Of a DNA stretch of 64,000 nt, positions 26,320 to 33,948 are shown one piece after another. The translations under genes and the position numbers were made by a program. The notes under the pieces are model-generated. The model ran no database searches and was not told where the DNA came from. It saw nothing but the letters and a program-made list of their open reading frames with translations. The stretch spans positions 1 through 64,000 of the forward strand of contig NZ_JNYE01000003.1 in the NCBI RefSeq assembly GCF_000717185.1, in the 5' to 3' direction. This DNA is from Kitasatospora phosalacinea (GTDB lineage: Bacteria > Actinomycetota > Actinomycetes > Streptomycetales > Streptomycetaceae). The number at the start of each line of letters is the position of its first letter. Position 1 is the first letter of the stretch.

Positions 26320-27492
26320 TCAGAGGGTCTTGCCGGCCTGCATCTGGGACAGGACCTGCTTGACGCTGTTGATCGGGATGGCGAAGCCGAGGCCGACGCT
26401 GCCCGCGTCGGAGCTGCCGGTGGAGCTGGAGCCGGAGGCGGAGTACATGGCCGAGTTGAGGCCGATGACCTGCCCGGCGGCGTTGATCAGCGGGCCGCCC
26501 GAGTTGCCGGGGTTGAGCGCGGCGTCGGTCTGCAGGGCCTGGTAGGTGGCGGTGTCGGCGGAGTTCCCGGACGAGGACCCGGAGCCCGAGGAGCCGCGCT
26601 GGCCGGGCAGCTCCGGGAAGCCGAAGCCGCCGTTGTTGCTGGTGGTGCTCTCGTCGACCTGGACGGAGACCTTGCGGTCCTTGGCGGAGACGATGCCGGA
26701 GGTGACGGTGCCGGTGAGGCCCTCGGGGTTGCCGATGGCGACGACCGAGTCGCCGACGGCGACGCCGTCGGAGTCGCCGAGGACGGCGGTGGTGAGGCCG
26801 CTGACGCCGGAGGCGGTGATGACGGCGGTGTCCAGGGACTTGTCGGTGCCGGTGACGGTCGCGGGGGCGGTGGAGCCGTCCTGGAAGGTGACGGTGGCCT
26901 GGCCGCCGCCGCTGACCGCGCCGGAGACGACGTGGTAGTTGGTGAGGATCCGGCCGTCCTCGGTGAGCACCACGCCGGTGCCGGTGGCGGTGCCGCCGGA
27001 GGTCTTGACGGTGATCTGCACGACGGCGGGGGAGACCGCGGCGGCGATCGCCGAGACGTTCGCGCTGCCGTCGGCGTTGGCGGAGACGGGGCGCACCAGG
27101 GTGCTGCTCGCGCTGGTGGAGCCGGTGTGCTCGTGGGCCAGCGCGCCGCCGGTGACGCCGCCGACCAGGGCGGCGACCGCGGCGACGGCGGTGGCCAGGG
27201 CGAGGCGGCCGCGCAGCAGGCCGCGGCGGGCGCGGTGCCCGGCGGGCGGCTGCTGGTCGGCGGGGCCGTCGGAGAGGCCGTCGGCGGGGCCGGGGGTCGC
27301 GGGCAGCAGCGCCGGGTCGCCCGCGTCGGCGGGCGGCAGCGCCGGGTAGGCGGCCTCCTGGTAGGGGGCGCCCTGGTACGGGGTGCCGGGGTGCGGCGGG
27401 TACGCGGGGGCGGCGGGCGGCTGCGGCGGGAGCCGGCCCGCGCCGCCGTCCTGGGGGTGGGGCTCGTGGGGGCTGCGGTGCTGGTCGCTCAT
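26320..27492 (-). CDS. HtrA/DegP-type serine protease without PDZ domain
   Basis: A membrane-anchored trypsin-like protease of 390 residues. A long Pro/Ala/Tyr-rich cytoplasmic tail (1-95) is followed by one membrane helix (about 97-119) and an external protease domain. The catalytic triad is His187 (TNYHVV), Asp221 (DKSLDTAV) and Ser331 (NPGNSGGP). A Ser/Gly insertion lies between 300 and 312. The protein ends with [13 protein letters not shown], where HtrA proteins normally continue into a PDZ domain, so that domain is absent. The ATG at 27492 has GGAG 10 bases upstream. It precedes the two-component genes on the same strand. Confidence 0.9.
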   Translation of the reverse strand: MSDQHRSPHEPHPQDGGAGRLPPQPPAAPAYPPHPGTPYQGAPYQEAAYPALPPADAGDPALLPATPGPADGLSDGPADQQPPAGHRARRGLLRGRLALATAVAAVAALVGGVTGGALAHEHTGSTSASSTLVRPVSANADGSANVSAIAAAVSPAVVQITVKTSGGTATGTGVVLTEDGRILTNYHVVSGAVSGGGQATVTFQDGSTAPATVTGTDKSLDTAVITASGVSGLTTAVLGDSDGVAVGDSVVAIGNPEGLTGTVTSGIVSAKDRKVSVQVDESTTSNNGGFGFPELPGQRGSSGSGSSSGNSADTATYQALQTDAALNPGNSGGPLINAAGQVIGLNSAMYSASGSSSTGSSDAGSVGLGFAIPINSVKQVLSQMQAGKTL

Positions 27493-27581
27493 GACGACCA
27501 AGCTCCGCCCGTTTCATGAAGACCGGATGAGAGCGTGCTAGAGGTTCCCCGAGAAGCGCGTCAGCTTCTCATAAAGCCTGG

Positions 27582-28622
27582 TCAGGCCGGGTCGCCCCCG
27601 CAGCCGCAGGAACGCCGCACCACCAGGCGCGACGGGAACTTGCGGACGCGCTCGGTGTCGCTGCCGGGCACCATCAGCGAGTCGTCGAGGACCAGGTCGA
27701 CGGCGGCCCGGGCCATCGCGTCCCGGTCGGAGGCGACGGTGGTCAGCGGCGGGGAGGCGAAGGCCGCCTCGGGGATGTCGTCGAAGCCGACCACCGCGAG
27801 GTCCTCGGGGACGCGCAGGCCGAGTTCCTGGGCGGCCCGGAGCACGCCGATCGCCTGGTCGTCGGTGGAGCAGAAGAGCGCGGGCGGCCGCCGGTCGGAG
27901 CCGAGCAGCTCCAGCGCGACCTGGTAGGCGCCGTAGCGGTGGAACGGCGCGTCGATCAGGTGCGGTTCGGTGGGCAGGCCGTGCGCGGCCATCGCGAGCT
28001 CCCAGCCGGCCACGTGGTCGATGACCGGGTCGCCGGGGGCGGGGGACTCGACCGGGCCGCCGAAGCAGGCCACGTACGGGTGGCCGTGCACCTCGAGGAG
28101 GTGGCGGACGATCAGTTCGGAGCCGCCGATGTCGTCGGTGACCACGGCGACGTCGTCGATCGCCTCGGGGCGGCGGTGCAGCAGCACCACCTTGGCTCCC
28201 TCCATGGCGGCGAACTCCTCGGCGGCGCGCTGCGAGGGGCCCTGGCTGACCAGGATCAGGCCGGAGACCCGCATGCCGAGGAAGGCGCGGACGTAGTGCA
28301 CCTCGCGGTCGTCCACGTAGTCGGAGTTGCCGATCAGCACGAGCTTGCCGCGCTCGGAGGCGGCGCGTTCCACGGCGTGCGCCATCTCGGCGAAGAACGG
28401 CTGCCGGGCGTCGGGGACGACCATGCCGATCAGGTTGGTGCGCCGGGAGGCCATCGCCTGGGCGACCGAGTTGGGTCGGTACCCGAGCTGCTCGATCGCG
28501 GCGAGCACCTTCTCCCGGGTGGCCGGGGCGACCGGCCGGGGACCGTTGTTGATCACATAGCTGACGACCGCGGTCGAGGTGCCAGCCAGTCGGGCTACGT
28601 CGTCGCGCGTCACCTTGGCCAC
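27582..28622 (-). CDS. LacI-family transcriptional regulator
   Basis: A 346-residue repressor. The N-terminal helix-turn-helix is [20 protein letters not shown], followed by the hinge [19 protein letters not shown] and a periplasmic-binding-protein-like ligand domain. The C-terminus has three cysteines (RSCGCGG), which is unusual. The GTG start follows GGGGGAG-like sequence. No sugar transporter lies next to it, so its ligand is unknown. It is downstream of glnR with a repeat-rich spacer between them. Confidence 0.92.
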   Translation of the reverse strand: MAKVTRDDVARLAGTSTAVVSYVINNGPRPVAPATREKVLAAIEQLGYRPNSVAQAMASRRTNLIGMVVPDARQPFFAEMAHAVERAASERGKLVLIGNSDYVDDREVHYVRAFLGMRVSGLILVSQGPSQRAAEEFAAMEGAKVVLLHRRPEAIDDVAVVTDDIGGSELIVRHLLEVHGHPYVACFGGPVESPAPGDPVIDHVAGWELAMAAHGLPTEPHLIDAPFHRYGAYQVALELLGSDRRPPALFCSTDDQAIGVLRAAQELGLRVPEDLAVVGFDDIPEAAFASPPLTTVASDRDAMARAAVDLVLDDSLMVPGSDTERVRKFPSRLVVRRSCGCGGDPA

Positions 28623-28716
28623 GGGGGGAGTCTACGCGGGTCGTTCGGTGCTCCGGCCCGGGGTGACACCTGGTGGGACGGCCGTTTCCGGACCGATCCG
28701 GGCAAAGCCGGGCGAG

Positions 28717-28822
28717 TGTTCCCGCGGGCGCTCCCGGAGGCGTTCCCGCGGATCTTCCGCGGGCGTTCCGCGGGCGCTCCGCGGACGTTCCGGGCGCGTT
28801 CCCGGGGTCGTTCCCGCGGGGC
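28717..28822. repeat. Degenerate 11-12 bp tandem repeat between glnR and the LacI gene
   Basis: About nine copies of a unit like GCGTTCC(C)GCGG lie end to end. Most copies contain the palindromic core CCGCGG or CCCGGG, so the transcript could fold in many registers. The array lies just past the glnR stop and about 100 bases before the LacI start, both on the minus strand. Confidence 0.75.
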
Positions 28823-28861
28823 CGGGCGAGTGCTGCGCAGTGCGGCCCGCCCGGCCCTCCG

Positions 28862-29593
28862 TCAGCGCTCCTGCGCCGCGCCGCTGCGGCTCTGCTCGGA
28901 GCGGTCGGCGCCCTTGTCGGGGCGCTCGGGCACCACGAAGCGGTAGCCGACGTTGCGCACGGTGCCGATCAACTGCTCGTTCTCGACGCCGAGTTTGGCG
29001 CGCAGCCGGCGGACGTGGACGTCCACGGTGCGGGTGCCGCCGAAGTAGTCGTAGCCCCACACCTCCTGGAGCAGCTGGGCCCGGGTGAAGACCCGGCCGG
29101 GGTGCTGCGCCAGGTACTTGAGCAGCTCGAACTCCTTGAAGGTGAGGTCGAGGACTCGGCCCTTGAGCTTGGCGGAGTAGGTGGCCTCGTCGACCGAGAG
29201 GTCGCCGTTGCGGATCTCCATCGGGCTGTCGTCGGTGGCCGCGTTTAGCCGCCCGAGGGCGAGCCGCAGCCGGGCCTCGACCTCGGCCGGTCCGGCGGTG
29301 TCGAGCAGCACGTCGTCGACGCCCCAGTCGGCGGTGACGGCGGCGAGGCCGCCCTCGGTGACCACCAGGATCAGCGGGCTGCCGATGCCGGTGGAGCGCA
29401 GCAGCTGGCACAGGCTGCGGATCTGCGGCAGGTCGCGCCGGCCGTCGACCAGGATCACGTCGGCGCTCGGGGTGTCGACCAGGGCGGACCCCTCGGCGGG
29501 GGCCACCCGGACGCTGTGCAGCAGCAGCCCGAGGGCGGGCAGCACCTCGGCGGAGGGTTGCAGGGCGTTGGTCAGCAGGAGCAGTGAACTCAT
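28862..29593 (-). CDS. glnR: Nitrogen regulator GlnR
   Basis: Master activator and repressor of nitrogen assimilation in actinomycetes, acting on glnA, amtB and related genes. The 243-residue protein closely matches Streptomyces GlnR: it opens with [20 protein letters not shown], and the DNA-binding domain contains [20 protein letters not shown] and [20 protein letters not shown]. It is an orphan regulator with no kinase nearby, and its receiver domain lacks part of the usual acidic pocket. The ATG has GGAAAGGGG upstream. A gene-free stretch of about 590 bases precedes it. Confidence 0.96.
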   Translation of the reverse strand: MSSLLLLTNALQPSAEVLPALGLLLHSVRVAPAEGSALVDTPSADVILVDGRRDLPQIRSLCQLLRSTGIGSPLILVVTEGGLAAVTADWGVDDVLLDTAGPAEVEARLRLALGRLNAATDDSPMEIRNGDLSVDEATYSAKLKGRVLDLTFKEFELLKYLAQHPGRVFTRAQLLQEVWGYDYFGGTRTVDVHVRRLRAKLGVENEQLIGTVRNVGYRFVVPERPDKGADRSEQSRSGAAQER

Positions 29594-30183
29594 ACCCGGT
29601 TAGTCCCCTTTCCGGGTCGTCGCGGTCACGGCCGCCGGGGAACGTCGGCCGCAGTACGGGGTGGGGGAGCGCCGACGGGTCGGCGGGCGCGTCGGTGGAC
29701 GCGGCGGCGGTGGCTCGCCCCGGGGTCCCGCAACCCCTGGCGTCCCGCTGGTGCCTCGTCCATCGGCGTGCCCTCCGGTCCGTCCCGCCGGTTGCGCACC
29801 TCGTCGTGCGGCCGGCGGCGGGGGCGTCCCGGCGGCGGGTGCGGGTGGGTGCACCGTTCGCAAGAACGTCCGCATGGCGTCCTGAAAGCACAAAAGGACC
29901 CGGGGGCGACTCTGCCCGGATCCCTCATTGGATCGAGGATAGCCGACCCGCCCCGGCCTGGGGAGAGGCGCGAGCGGGGCGCACGGGGCCGGGCCGCGCT
30001 CCGGTCGGCGGCCCGGACGCCGCCGCGGGGGCGGCGCGGGCCGGGGTGCTTGCCCGCGGGCGGGGGGTGCGGGCGATGATGGGGGCCGCACCGGCCGCAC
30101 CGTACGTGTACCCCGACCAGCGGGTGGGCCGCCGGCACCGGGCCGGCCGCCGTACCGGGCGATGACCGTCGAGAGGCTTTGCC
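29594..30183. other. Long intergenic region between glnR and the MoaD-like gene
   Basis: No supported gene. On the minus strand TATCCT (29936-29941) is a possible -10 for glnR and would give a leader of about 330 bases. A Pro/Arg/Ala-rich frame ends 6 bases before the glnR start, but its codon use is not biased as in real genes here. The palindrome GCCCGCGGGC occurs near 30053. The MoaD-like gene has GAGAGG near 30170 as its ribosome-binding site. Confidence 0.4.
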
Positions 30184-30489
30184 GTGAGCGCGACCACCGA
30201 GAACCGCACCGCCCCCGGATCACCCGCCCGGGTGAGCGGGACCGTCCGCTACTGGGCCGCCGCCAAGTCCGCGGCCGGCCGGGCCGAGCAGTCGTTCGAG
30301 GCGGCGACGCTGGCGGACGCGCTGGCGGCGGTGCGCGCCGCGCACGCCGACCGGCCGGAGCTGCTGCGGCTGCTGGAGGCGTGCTCGTTCCTGCTGGACG
30401 GCGAGCAGGTGGGCGGCCGGGAGCACGCCGGGCCGGCGCTGTCCGAGGGGTGGACGGTGGAGGTGCTGCCGCCGTTCGCCGGAGGCTGA
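30184..30489 (+). CDS. MoaD/ThiS-family sulfur carrier protein
   Basis: A ubiquitin-like carrier that holds sulfur as a C-terminal thiocarboxylate for molybdopterin or thiamine synthesis. The 101-residue protein has the family end VEVLPPFAGG with the required Gly-Gly and the TVRYWAAAKSAAGRAE strand-helix start typical of MoaD. The first 15 residues are an extra tail. No moeB/thiF or moaE gene is in the window. The next gene is a lipid-binding-like protein, so the two are probably separate units. Confidence 0.85.
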   Translation: MSATTENRTAPGSPARVSGTVRYWAAAKSAAGRAEQSFEAATLADALAAVRAAHADRPELLRLLEACSFLLDGEQVGGREHAGPALSEGWTVEVLPPFAGG

Positions 30490-30514
30490 TCGCGGTTTCC
30501 CCGGCGGCCGTTCC

Positions 30515-30540
30515 GGAACTGGGTCACCCGTGCGATCGTC
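30515..30540 (+). promoter_or_regulatory. Possible ECF-type promoter upstream of the LmeA-like gene
   Basis: GGAACT (30515-30520), a 16-base spacer and CGTC (30537-30540) resemble the promoters read by the envelope-stress sigma factor SigE in Streptomyces. The downstream gene encodes an exported protein, which fits. The match is short and could be chance. Confidence 0.3.
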
Positions 30541-30610
30541 CCTATGTCCGTGGAACGGATTCCGTTCGCCTTCGAACGGTCTCCGGCTCGAACGTCTCAG
30601 GGGGAGTGCG

Positions 30611-31288
30611 ATGCACGGCTCGGTGAAGCTGCTGATCGGTCTCGGCGTGGTGGGCGGCCTGCTGGTCGGCGCCGACCGGATCGCCGTCGGGGTCGCGGAG
30701 GACCAGGCGGCGGACGCGGCCGTCTCCTCCGGCTGGATGACCAGCCGGCCGGACGTCGAGATCGACGACTTCCCGTTCCTGACCAGCGCGCTCTCCGGCG
30801 AGCTGGACAAGGTCGTGATGAGCTCGGACGGGATGACCGTGACGGACGGGAAGGAGACCGTGACGGTGCACTCCTTCAAGGCGAACATGTCCGACGTGAA
30901 GTTCACCGACTCCTACCGCGGCGTCACGGTCGGGCGCGGCGACGGCCAGGGCGTCATCTCCTACCAGGACCTGTCGAAGTTCGTGGCGGGCGCGGCGGGC
31001 GGGCAGATCGTCCTGGAGTACGCGGGCCCGGGCAAGGTGAAGACCTCGGTGCTCGGCGCCACGGTCGAGGGGAAGCTGCGCAGCGAGGGCAACGAGGTCG
31101 TCGTGGACGGCTTCGAACTGGGCGGCCTGGCCGCCAAGTTGAAGCCCGTGGTCGGAGACCTGCTGAAGCCCCGGCGGTTCGCCCTGACCGGCCTGCCGAC
31201 CGGTCTCTCGCTCTCCGAGGCCACCCCCGAACCGGACGGCGTCCGGCTGCGCTTCACCCTCGCCCCCGGCACCACGCTCGGCCACTAG
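30611..31288 (+). CDS. LmeA-family (DUF2993) lipid-binding protein
   Basis: A 225-residue exported protein with an uncleaved or cleaved N-terminal hydrophobic segment (about 5-25) and a beta-rich domain of the DUF2993 type. The mycobacterial member LmeA binds phospholipid and affects mannan synthesis. Family pieces are DVEIDDFPFLTSALSGELDKV and VDGFELGGLAAKLKPVVGDL. The ATG at 30611 follows GGGGGAG. The role in this organism, which lacks mycobacterial lipomannan, is not known. Confidence 0.8.
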   Translation: MHGSVKLLIGLGVVGGLLVGADRIAVGVAEDQAADAAVSSGWMTSRPDVEIDDFPFLTSALSGELDKVVMSSDGMTVTDGKETVTVHSFKANMSDVKFTDSYRGVTVGRGDGQGVISYQDLSKFVAGAAGGQIVLEYAGPGKVKTSVLGATVEGKLRSEGNEVVVDGFELGGLAAKLKPVVGDLLKPRRFALTGLPTGLSLSEATPEPDGVRLRFTLAPGTTLGH

Positions 31289-31469
31289 GACTGCGCGGGC
31301 CCGCCGCGGTCCGTCCGCTGGGCGAGACGCGCTGTCCAGCGCGGCCGCCGGAACGTCCCGGAACGCCCGTTCGCCCGGTCCCCGCACCGGGGCCGGGTCG
31401 ATCCCCGCGCGAGCGAAAACCGGTAAATCCCAGGATTCGGATGTTCCGGTCTCATTATTCGACACAATG

Positions 31470-31499
31470 GTGACAGCACCCCCACCGCTTCCCTAGCAT
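31470..31499 (+). promoter_or_regulatory. Promoter of the cysteine leader / sulfurtransferase operon
   Basis: GTGACA (31470-31475), an 18-base spacer and TAGCAT (31494-31499) match a housekeeping promoter well. The -10 ends 7 bases before the ATG of the leader peptide, so the transcript is predicted to be leaderless. Confidence 0.75.
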
Positions 31500-31506
31500 C
31501 GTCGTC

Positions 31507-31587
31507 ATGAAGCGACAGGCGGACCTCACGAAGCGGCGGGCGGTAGACCACTGCCGCGTGTCGAGCTGCCTGTGTCGAATGCGCTGA
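31507..31587 (+). CDS. Cysteine-containing leader peptide
   Basis: A 26-residue peptide, MKRQADLTKRRAVDHCRVSS followed by CLCRMR. It holds three cysteine codons in its last third and arginines around them. Short leader peptides of this type occur before sulfur-assimilation genes in Streptomyces, where ribosome stalling at cysteine codons is thought to control the genes below. Its start codon probably is the 5' end of the mRNA. Two hairpins follow in the 227 bases before the sulfurtransferase gene. Confidence 0.75.
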   Translation: MKRQADLTKRRAVDHCRVSSCLCRMR

Positions 31588-31589
31588 TT

Positions 31590-31674
31590 CTGCGGTCACG
31601 TCCCGCAGTCCCGGCGCGTCAGCCCCGCTCCGAGGCCGCGAACCGGTAGCCATGGGCACCGGTGCGCCCGGAGC
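31590..31674 (+). promoter_or_regulatory. Candidate attenuator region after the leader peptide
   Basis: A hairpin CTGCGG/CCGCAG (31590-31608) begins two bases after the leader stop. A larger nested one pairs GCTCCG (31627-31632) with CGGAGC (31669-31674) and, inside it, ACCGGT (31642-31647) with ACCGGT (31658-31663). These could switch with ribosome position on the leader peptide. No U tract is present, so the mechanism is open. Confidence 0.5.
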
Positions 31675-31814
31675 GACGAGCACACACTTCTGATTCACCC
31701 CGGCCGAAGCCGCACCCACCCCCGTCCCAGCATGCGGACAGGTGTGCGGACGCGTGCGGTCCGGAGCACTCCCAGCAGCCCTTCCGCCAACCGCCCCCGG
31801 ATGGAGAAACCCAC

Positions 31815-32648
31815 ATGAGCCGCAGCGACGTCCTGGTCGACGCCGATTGGGTCCAGGACCACCTGGACGACCCGAAGGTCGTCATCGTCGAGGTCGACGA
31901 AGACACCGCCGCCTACGACAAGAACCACATCCGCAACGCGGTCCGGATCGACTGGAAGAAGGACCTCCAGGACCCGGTCCGCCGCGACTTCATCGACCAG
32001 GCCGGCTTCGAGGCGCTGCTGTCCGCCAAGGGCATCGCCAACGACGACACCGTGGTGCTCTACGGCGGCAACAACAACTGGTTCGCGTCCTACGCCTACT
32101 GGTACTTCAAGCTGTACGGCCACGGCGACGTCCGCCTGCTGGACGGCGGCCGCAAGAAGTGGGAGCTCGACTCCCGCGAGCTGGTCGTCGAGCAGCCCGA
32201 GCGGGCCGCCACCCAGTACACCGCGCAGCCGGCCGACTCCTCGATCCGCGCCTTCCGCGACGACGTGGTCAACGCGATCGGCACCCTGAACCTGGTCGAC
32301 GTCCGCTCGCCCGACGAGTTCTCCGGCAAGCTGCTCGCCCCGGCCCACCTCCCGCAGGAGCAGTCGCAGCGTCCGGGCCACGTCCCGTCCGCCAGGAACA
32401 TCCCGTGGGCGAAGAACGCCAACGACGACGGCACCTTCAAGAGCGACGACGAGCTCAAGGCCCTGTACGAGGCCGAGGGCGTCGACCTGGCGACCGACAC
32501 CATCGCGTACTGCCGGATCGGCGAGCGCTCCGCGCTCACCTGGTTCGTGCTGCACGAGCTGCTCGGCCAGGAGAACGTCAAGAACTACGACGGTTCGTGG
32601 ACCGAGTACGGCAGCCTGGTCGGCGTGCCGATCGAGCTCGGCAACTGA
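31815..32648 (+). CDS. Thiosulfate sulfurtransferase (rhodanese), two-domain
   Basis: Moves the outer sulfur of thiosulfate or a persulfide to an acceptor. The 277-residue protein has two rhodanese domains. The inactive N-terminal one is at about 5-130 and the catalytic one at 150-277, with active-site Cys233 in AYCRIGERS. The product matches SseA/CysA-type enzymes of actinomycetes. GGAGAAAC precedes the ATG. The DUF1416 gene follows after 39 bases and is probably in the same operon, all behind the cysteine leader. Confidence 0.93.
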   Translation: MSRSDVLVDADWVQDHLDDPKVVIVEVDEDTAAYDKNHIRNAVRIDWKKDLQDPVRRDFIDQAGFEALLSAKGIANDDTVVLYGGNNNWFASYAYWYFKLYGHGDVRLLDGGRKKWELDSRELVVEQPERAATQYTAQPADSSIRAFRDDVVNAIGTLNLVDVRSPDEFSGKLLAPAHLPQEQSQRPGHVPSARNIPWAKNANDDGTFKSDDELKALYEAEGVDLATDTIAYCRIGERSALTWFVLHELLGQENVKNYDGSWTEYGSLVGVPIELGN

Positions 32649-32687
32649 GCCCCGGCTCGCGCAACAGCAAGGAAGAGGGAAACAGAC

Positions 32688-32978
32688 ATGTGCGGTGCGA
32701 AGGCCGGCGGCCCGGACCTGGCAGGAGTTGACGTGGCCAACGAGACGATCATCCAGGGTTCGGTGACCCGCAACGACGAGCCGGTCAACGGCTACGTGCG
32801 GCTCCTCGACGAGAACGGCGAGTTCACGGCCGAGGTCCCGACCTCGGCGACCGGGCAGTTCCGGTTCTTCGCCCGCCCGGGCAAGTGGACGCTGCGGGCC
32901 CTGGTGCCCGGCGCCACCGTGGACCGCCAGGTGGTCGCCACCCAGGGCGAGTTCACCGAGGTCGCGATCGCGGTCTGA
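32688..32978 (+). CDS. DUF1416 protein
   Basis: A 96-residue protein that starts MCGAKAGGPDLAGVDVA and contains a small beta-sandwich-like region (VNGYVRLLDENGEFTAEVPT, then RFFARPGKWTLRALVPG). It is regularly encoded directly after the sulfurtransferase in actinomycetes, which suggests a role in the same sulfur pathway. The only cysteine is at position 2. No reaction is known. A terminator follows. Confidence 0.85.
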   Translation: MCGAKAGGPDLAGVDVANETIIQGSVTRNDEPVNGYVRLLDENGEFTAEVPTSATGQFRFFARPGKWTLRALVPGATVDRQVVATQGEFTEVAIAV

Positions 32979-33007
32979 CGACCGCGGCGGCAGCGTGACA
33001 GCGTGAC

Positions 33008-33043
33008 GAGGGGCCCGGACGCCTTCTGGCGGCCGGGCCCCTC
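33008..33043 (+). terminator. Terminator of the sulfurtransferase operon
   Basis: An 11-bp perfect stem (33008-33018 with 33033-33043) around a 14-base loop lies 30 bases after the DUF1416 stop. Confidence 0.75.
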
Positions 33044-33047
33044 GGCT

Positions 33048-33053
33048 TACCCT
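33048..33053 (+). promoter_or_regulatory. -10 element of a leaderless promoter (DUF3099 gene)
   Basis: TACCCT ends 6 bases before the GTG at 33060. GGAGGG fills the gap but touches the start codon, so it cannot work as a normal ribosome-binding site. Confidence 0.45.
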
Positions 33054-33059
33054 GGAGGG

Positions 33060-33350
33060 GTGCAGGCACACCGGCGGCACGTGCGCTACTTCGTGATGAT
33101 GGGCGTCTGCCTGGCGCTGTTCGTACTGGCTTGGGGCGTGGTGCGCTTCTGGTCGGTCGGCGCCGCCATCGGCATGTGCGCGGTCGCGATGGTGATCCCG
33201 CCGGTGGCCGCCGTCCTCGCCAACAGGCGCGACCGGGACGACGACTGGTGGAACGACCCGCGCTGGGACGACCCCCGCTGGGAGCAGCGCGGCCACGACC
33301 GGGACCGGCCGGACCGCGAGCCCCCGGACGACGACCCCCGGCGTCAGTAG
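33060..33350 (+). CDS. DUF3099 small membrane protein
   Basis: A 96-residue protein with two membrane helices (about 10-30 and 33-54) separated by a few residues, followed by a very hydrophilic tail rich in Asp, Arg and Trp (DDDWWNDPRWDDPRWEQ). This is the DUF3099 pattern. An earlier start at 33003 is open, but the -10 spacing favours 33060. Its last 7 bases overlap the end of the convergent DsrE-like gene. Function unknown. Confidence 0.75.
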   Translation: MQAHRRHVRYFVMMGVCLALFVLAWGVVRFWSVGAAIGMCAVAMVIPPVAAVLANRRDRDDDWWNDPRWDDPRWEQRGHDRDRPDREPPDDDPRRQ

Positions 33351-33706
33351 ACCAGCGCCCTGGCGTCGTCCGCCATCACCTCGGACAGGAACACCTGCGC
33401 CCCGGCGATCCGCACGCCCTCGATCACGTCGGCCTGCGCGATGTCCCGGCGCGCCGCGCACTGGGTGCACAGCGTGACGCTCCCGCCCGCCAGGACGGCC
33501 TCCAGCAGGTCCGGCAGCGGCGCCGAGTGCGGCAGCTCGAACCCGGCGGCCTTCCCCGGCAGGGCGAACCAGGCGGACTCCCCGGTCAGCCAGAGCGAGA
33601 CCGGCACGCCGCTGGCGACGGCGACCGAGGCGACCGTGAAGGCCTGCGAGCAGCGTTCCGGCGCGTCCGCCCCGGCGGTGACCTTGATGACCAGCTTCTT
33701 CGACAT
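33344..33706 (-). CDS. DsrE-family protein
   Basis: A 120-residue protein of the DsrE/DsrF-like fold, used in other bacteria for sulfur relay. The N-terminal strand and helix KLVIKVTAGADAPERCSQAF and the segment VTLCTQCAARRDI carry three cysteines, with a CxxC in the second. The ATG is 7 bases after TAGTCT (33714-33719 on the minus strand), a leaderless layout. Located next to the sulfurtransferase operon, it may handle sulfane sulfur. Not proven. Confidence 0.8.
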   Translation of the reverse strand: MSKKLVIKVTAGADAPERCSQAFTVASVAVASGVPVSLWLTGESAWFALPGKAAGFELPHSAPLPDLLEAVLAGGSVTLCTQCAARRDIAQADVIEGVRIAGAQVFLSEVMADDARALVY

Positions 33707-33713
33707 GCCCCAG

Positions 33714-33719
33714 AGACTA
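33714..33719 (-). promoter_or_regulatory. -10 element of a leaderless promoter (DsrE-like gene)
   Basis: TAGTCT on the minus strand ends 7 bases before the ATG of the DsrE-like gene. Confidence 0.5.
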
Positions 33720-33789
33720 CGGGCGCGAGGGGCGCCGGATAGACTCGCGCCGTACCACAGTCCGTCGAACCCGCCCCTGGGAGCGCACC

Positions 33790-33897
33790 GTGTCCGGTCT
33801 TGAGATCTTCTTCGACAGCCTGCTGGCTCTGATGGCCGTGCTGATCACCTGGTTCGCCGTCTTCTCCGTCATGAAGCTCTACCAGGGCCAGCGCTGA
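33790..33897 (+). CDS. 35-residue single-pass membrane peptide
   Basis: A very short gene starting with GTG and reading VSGLEIFFDSLLALMAVLIT, then WFAVFSVMKLYQGQR. One membrane helix covers about residues 8-28, with acidic residues before and basic ones after it. GGGAG lies 6 bases upstream, and TAGACT at 33740-33745 is a possible -10. The codons show the C/G third-position bias of real genes here. I believe similar short proteins occur in other Streptomyces. Function unknown. Confidence 0.65.
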   Translation: MSGLEIFFDSLLALMAVLITWFAVFSVMKLYQGQR

Positions 33898-33948
33898 CGA
33901 CTGCCGTACGGTTGACCCGGTAACCGTCCGACGACACCAGCCAGGACC

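Noticed and set aside
25475..27517. 680-codon frame joining the protease region and response regulator
   Set aside because: The first part is the shadow of the protease gene. Only the last 257 codons code for a recognised protein.
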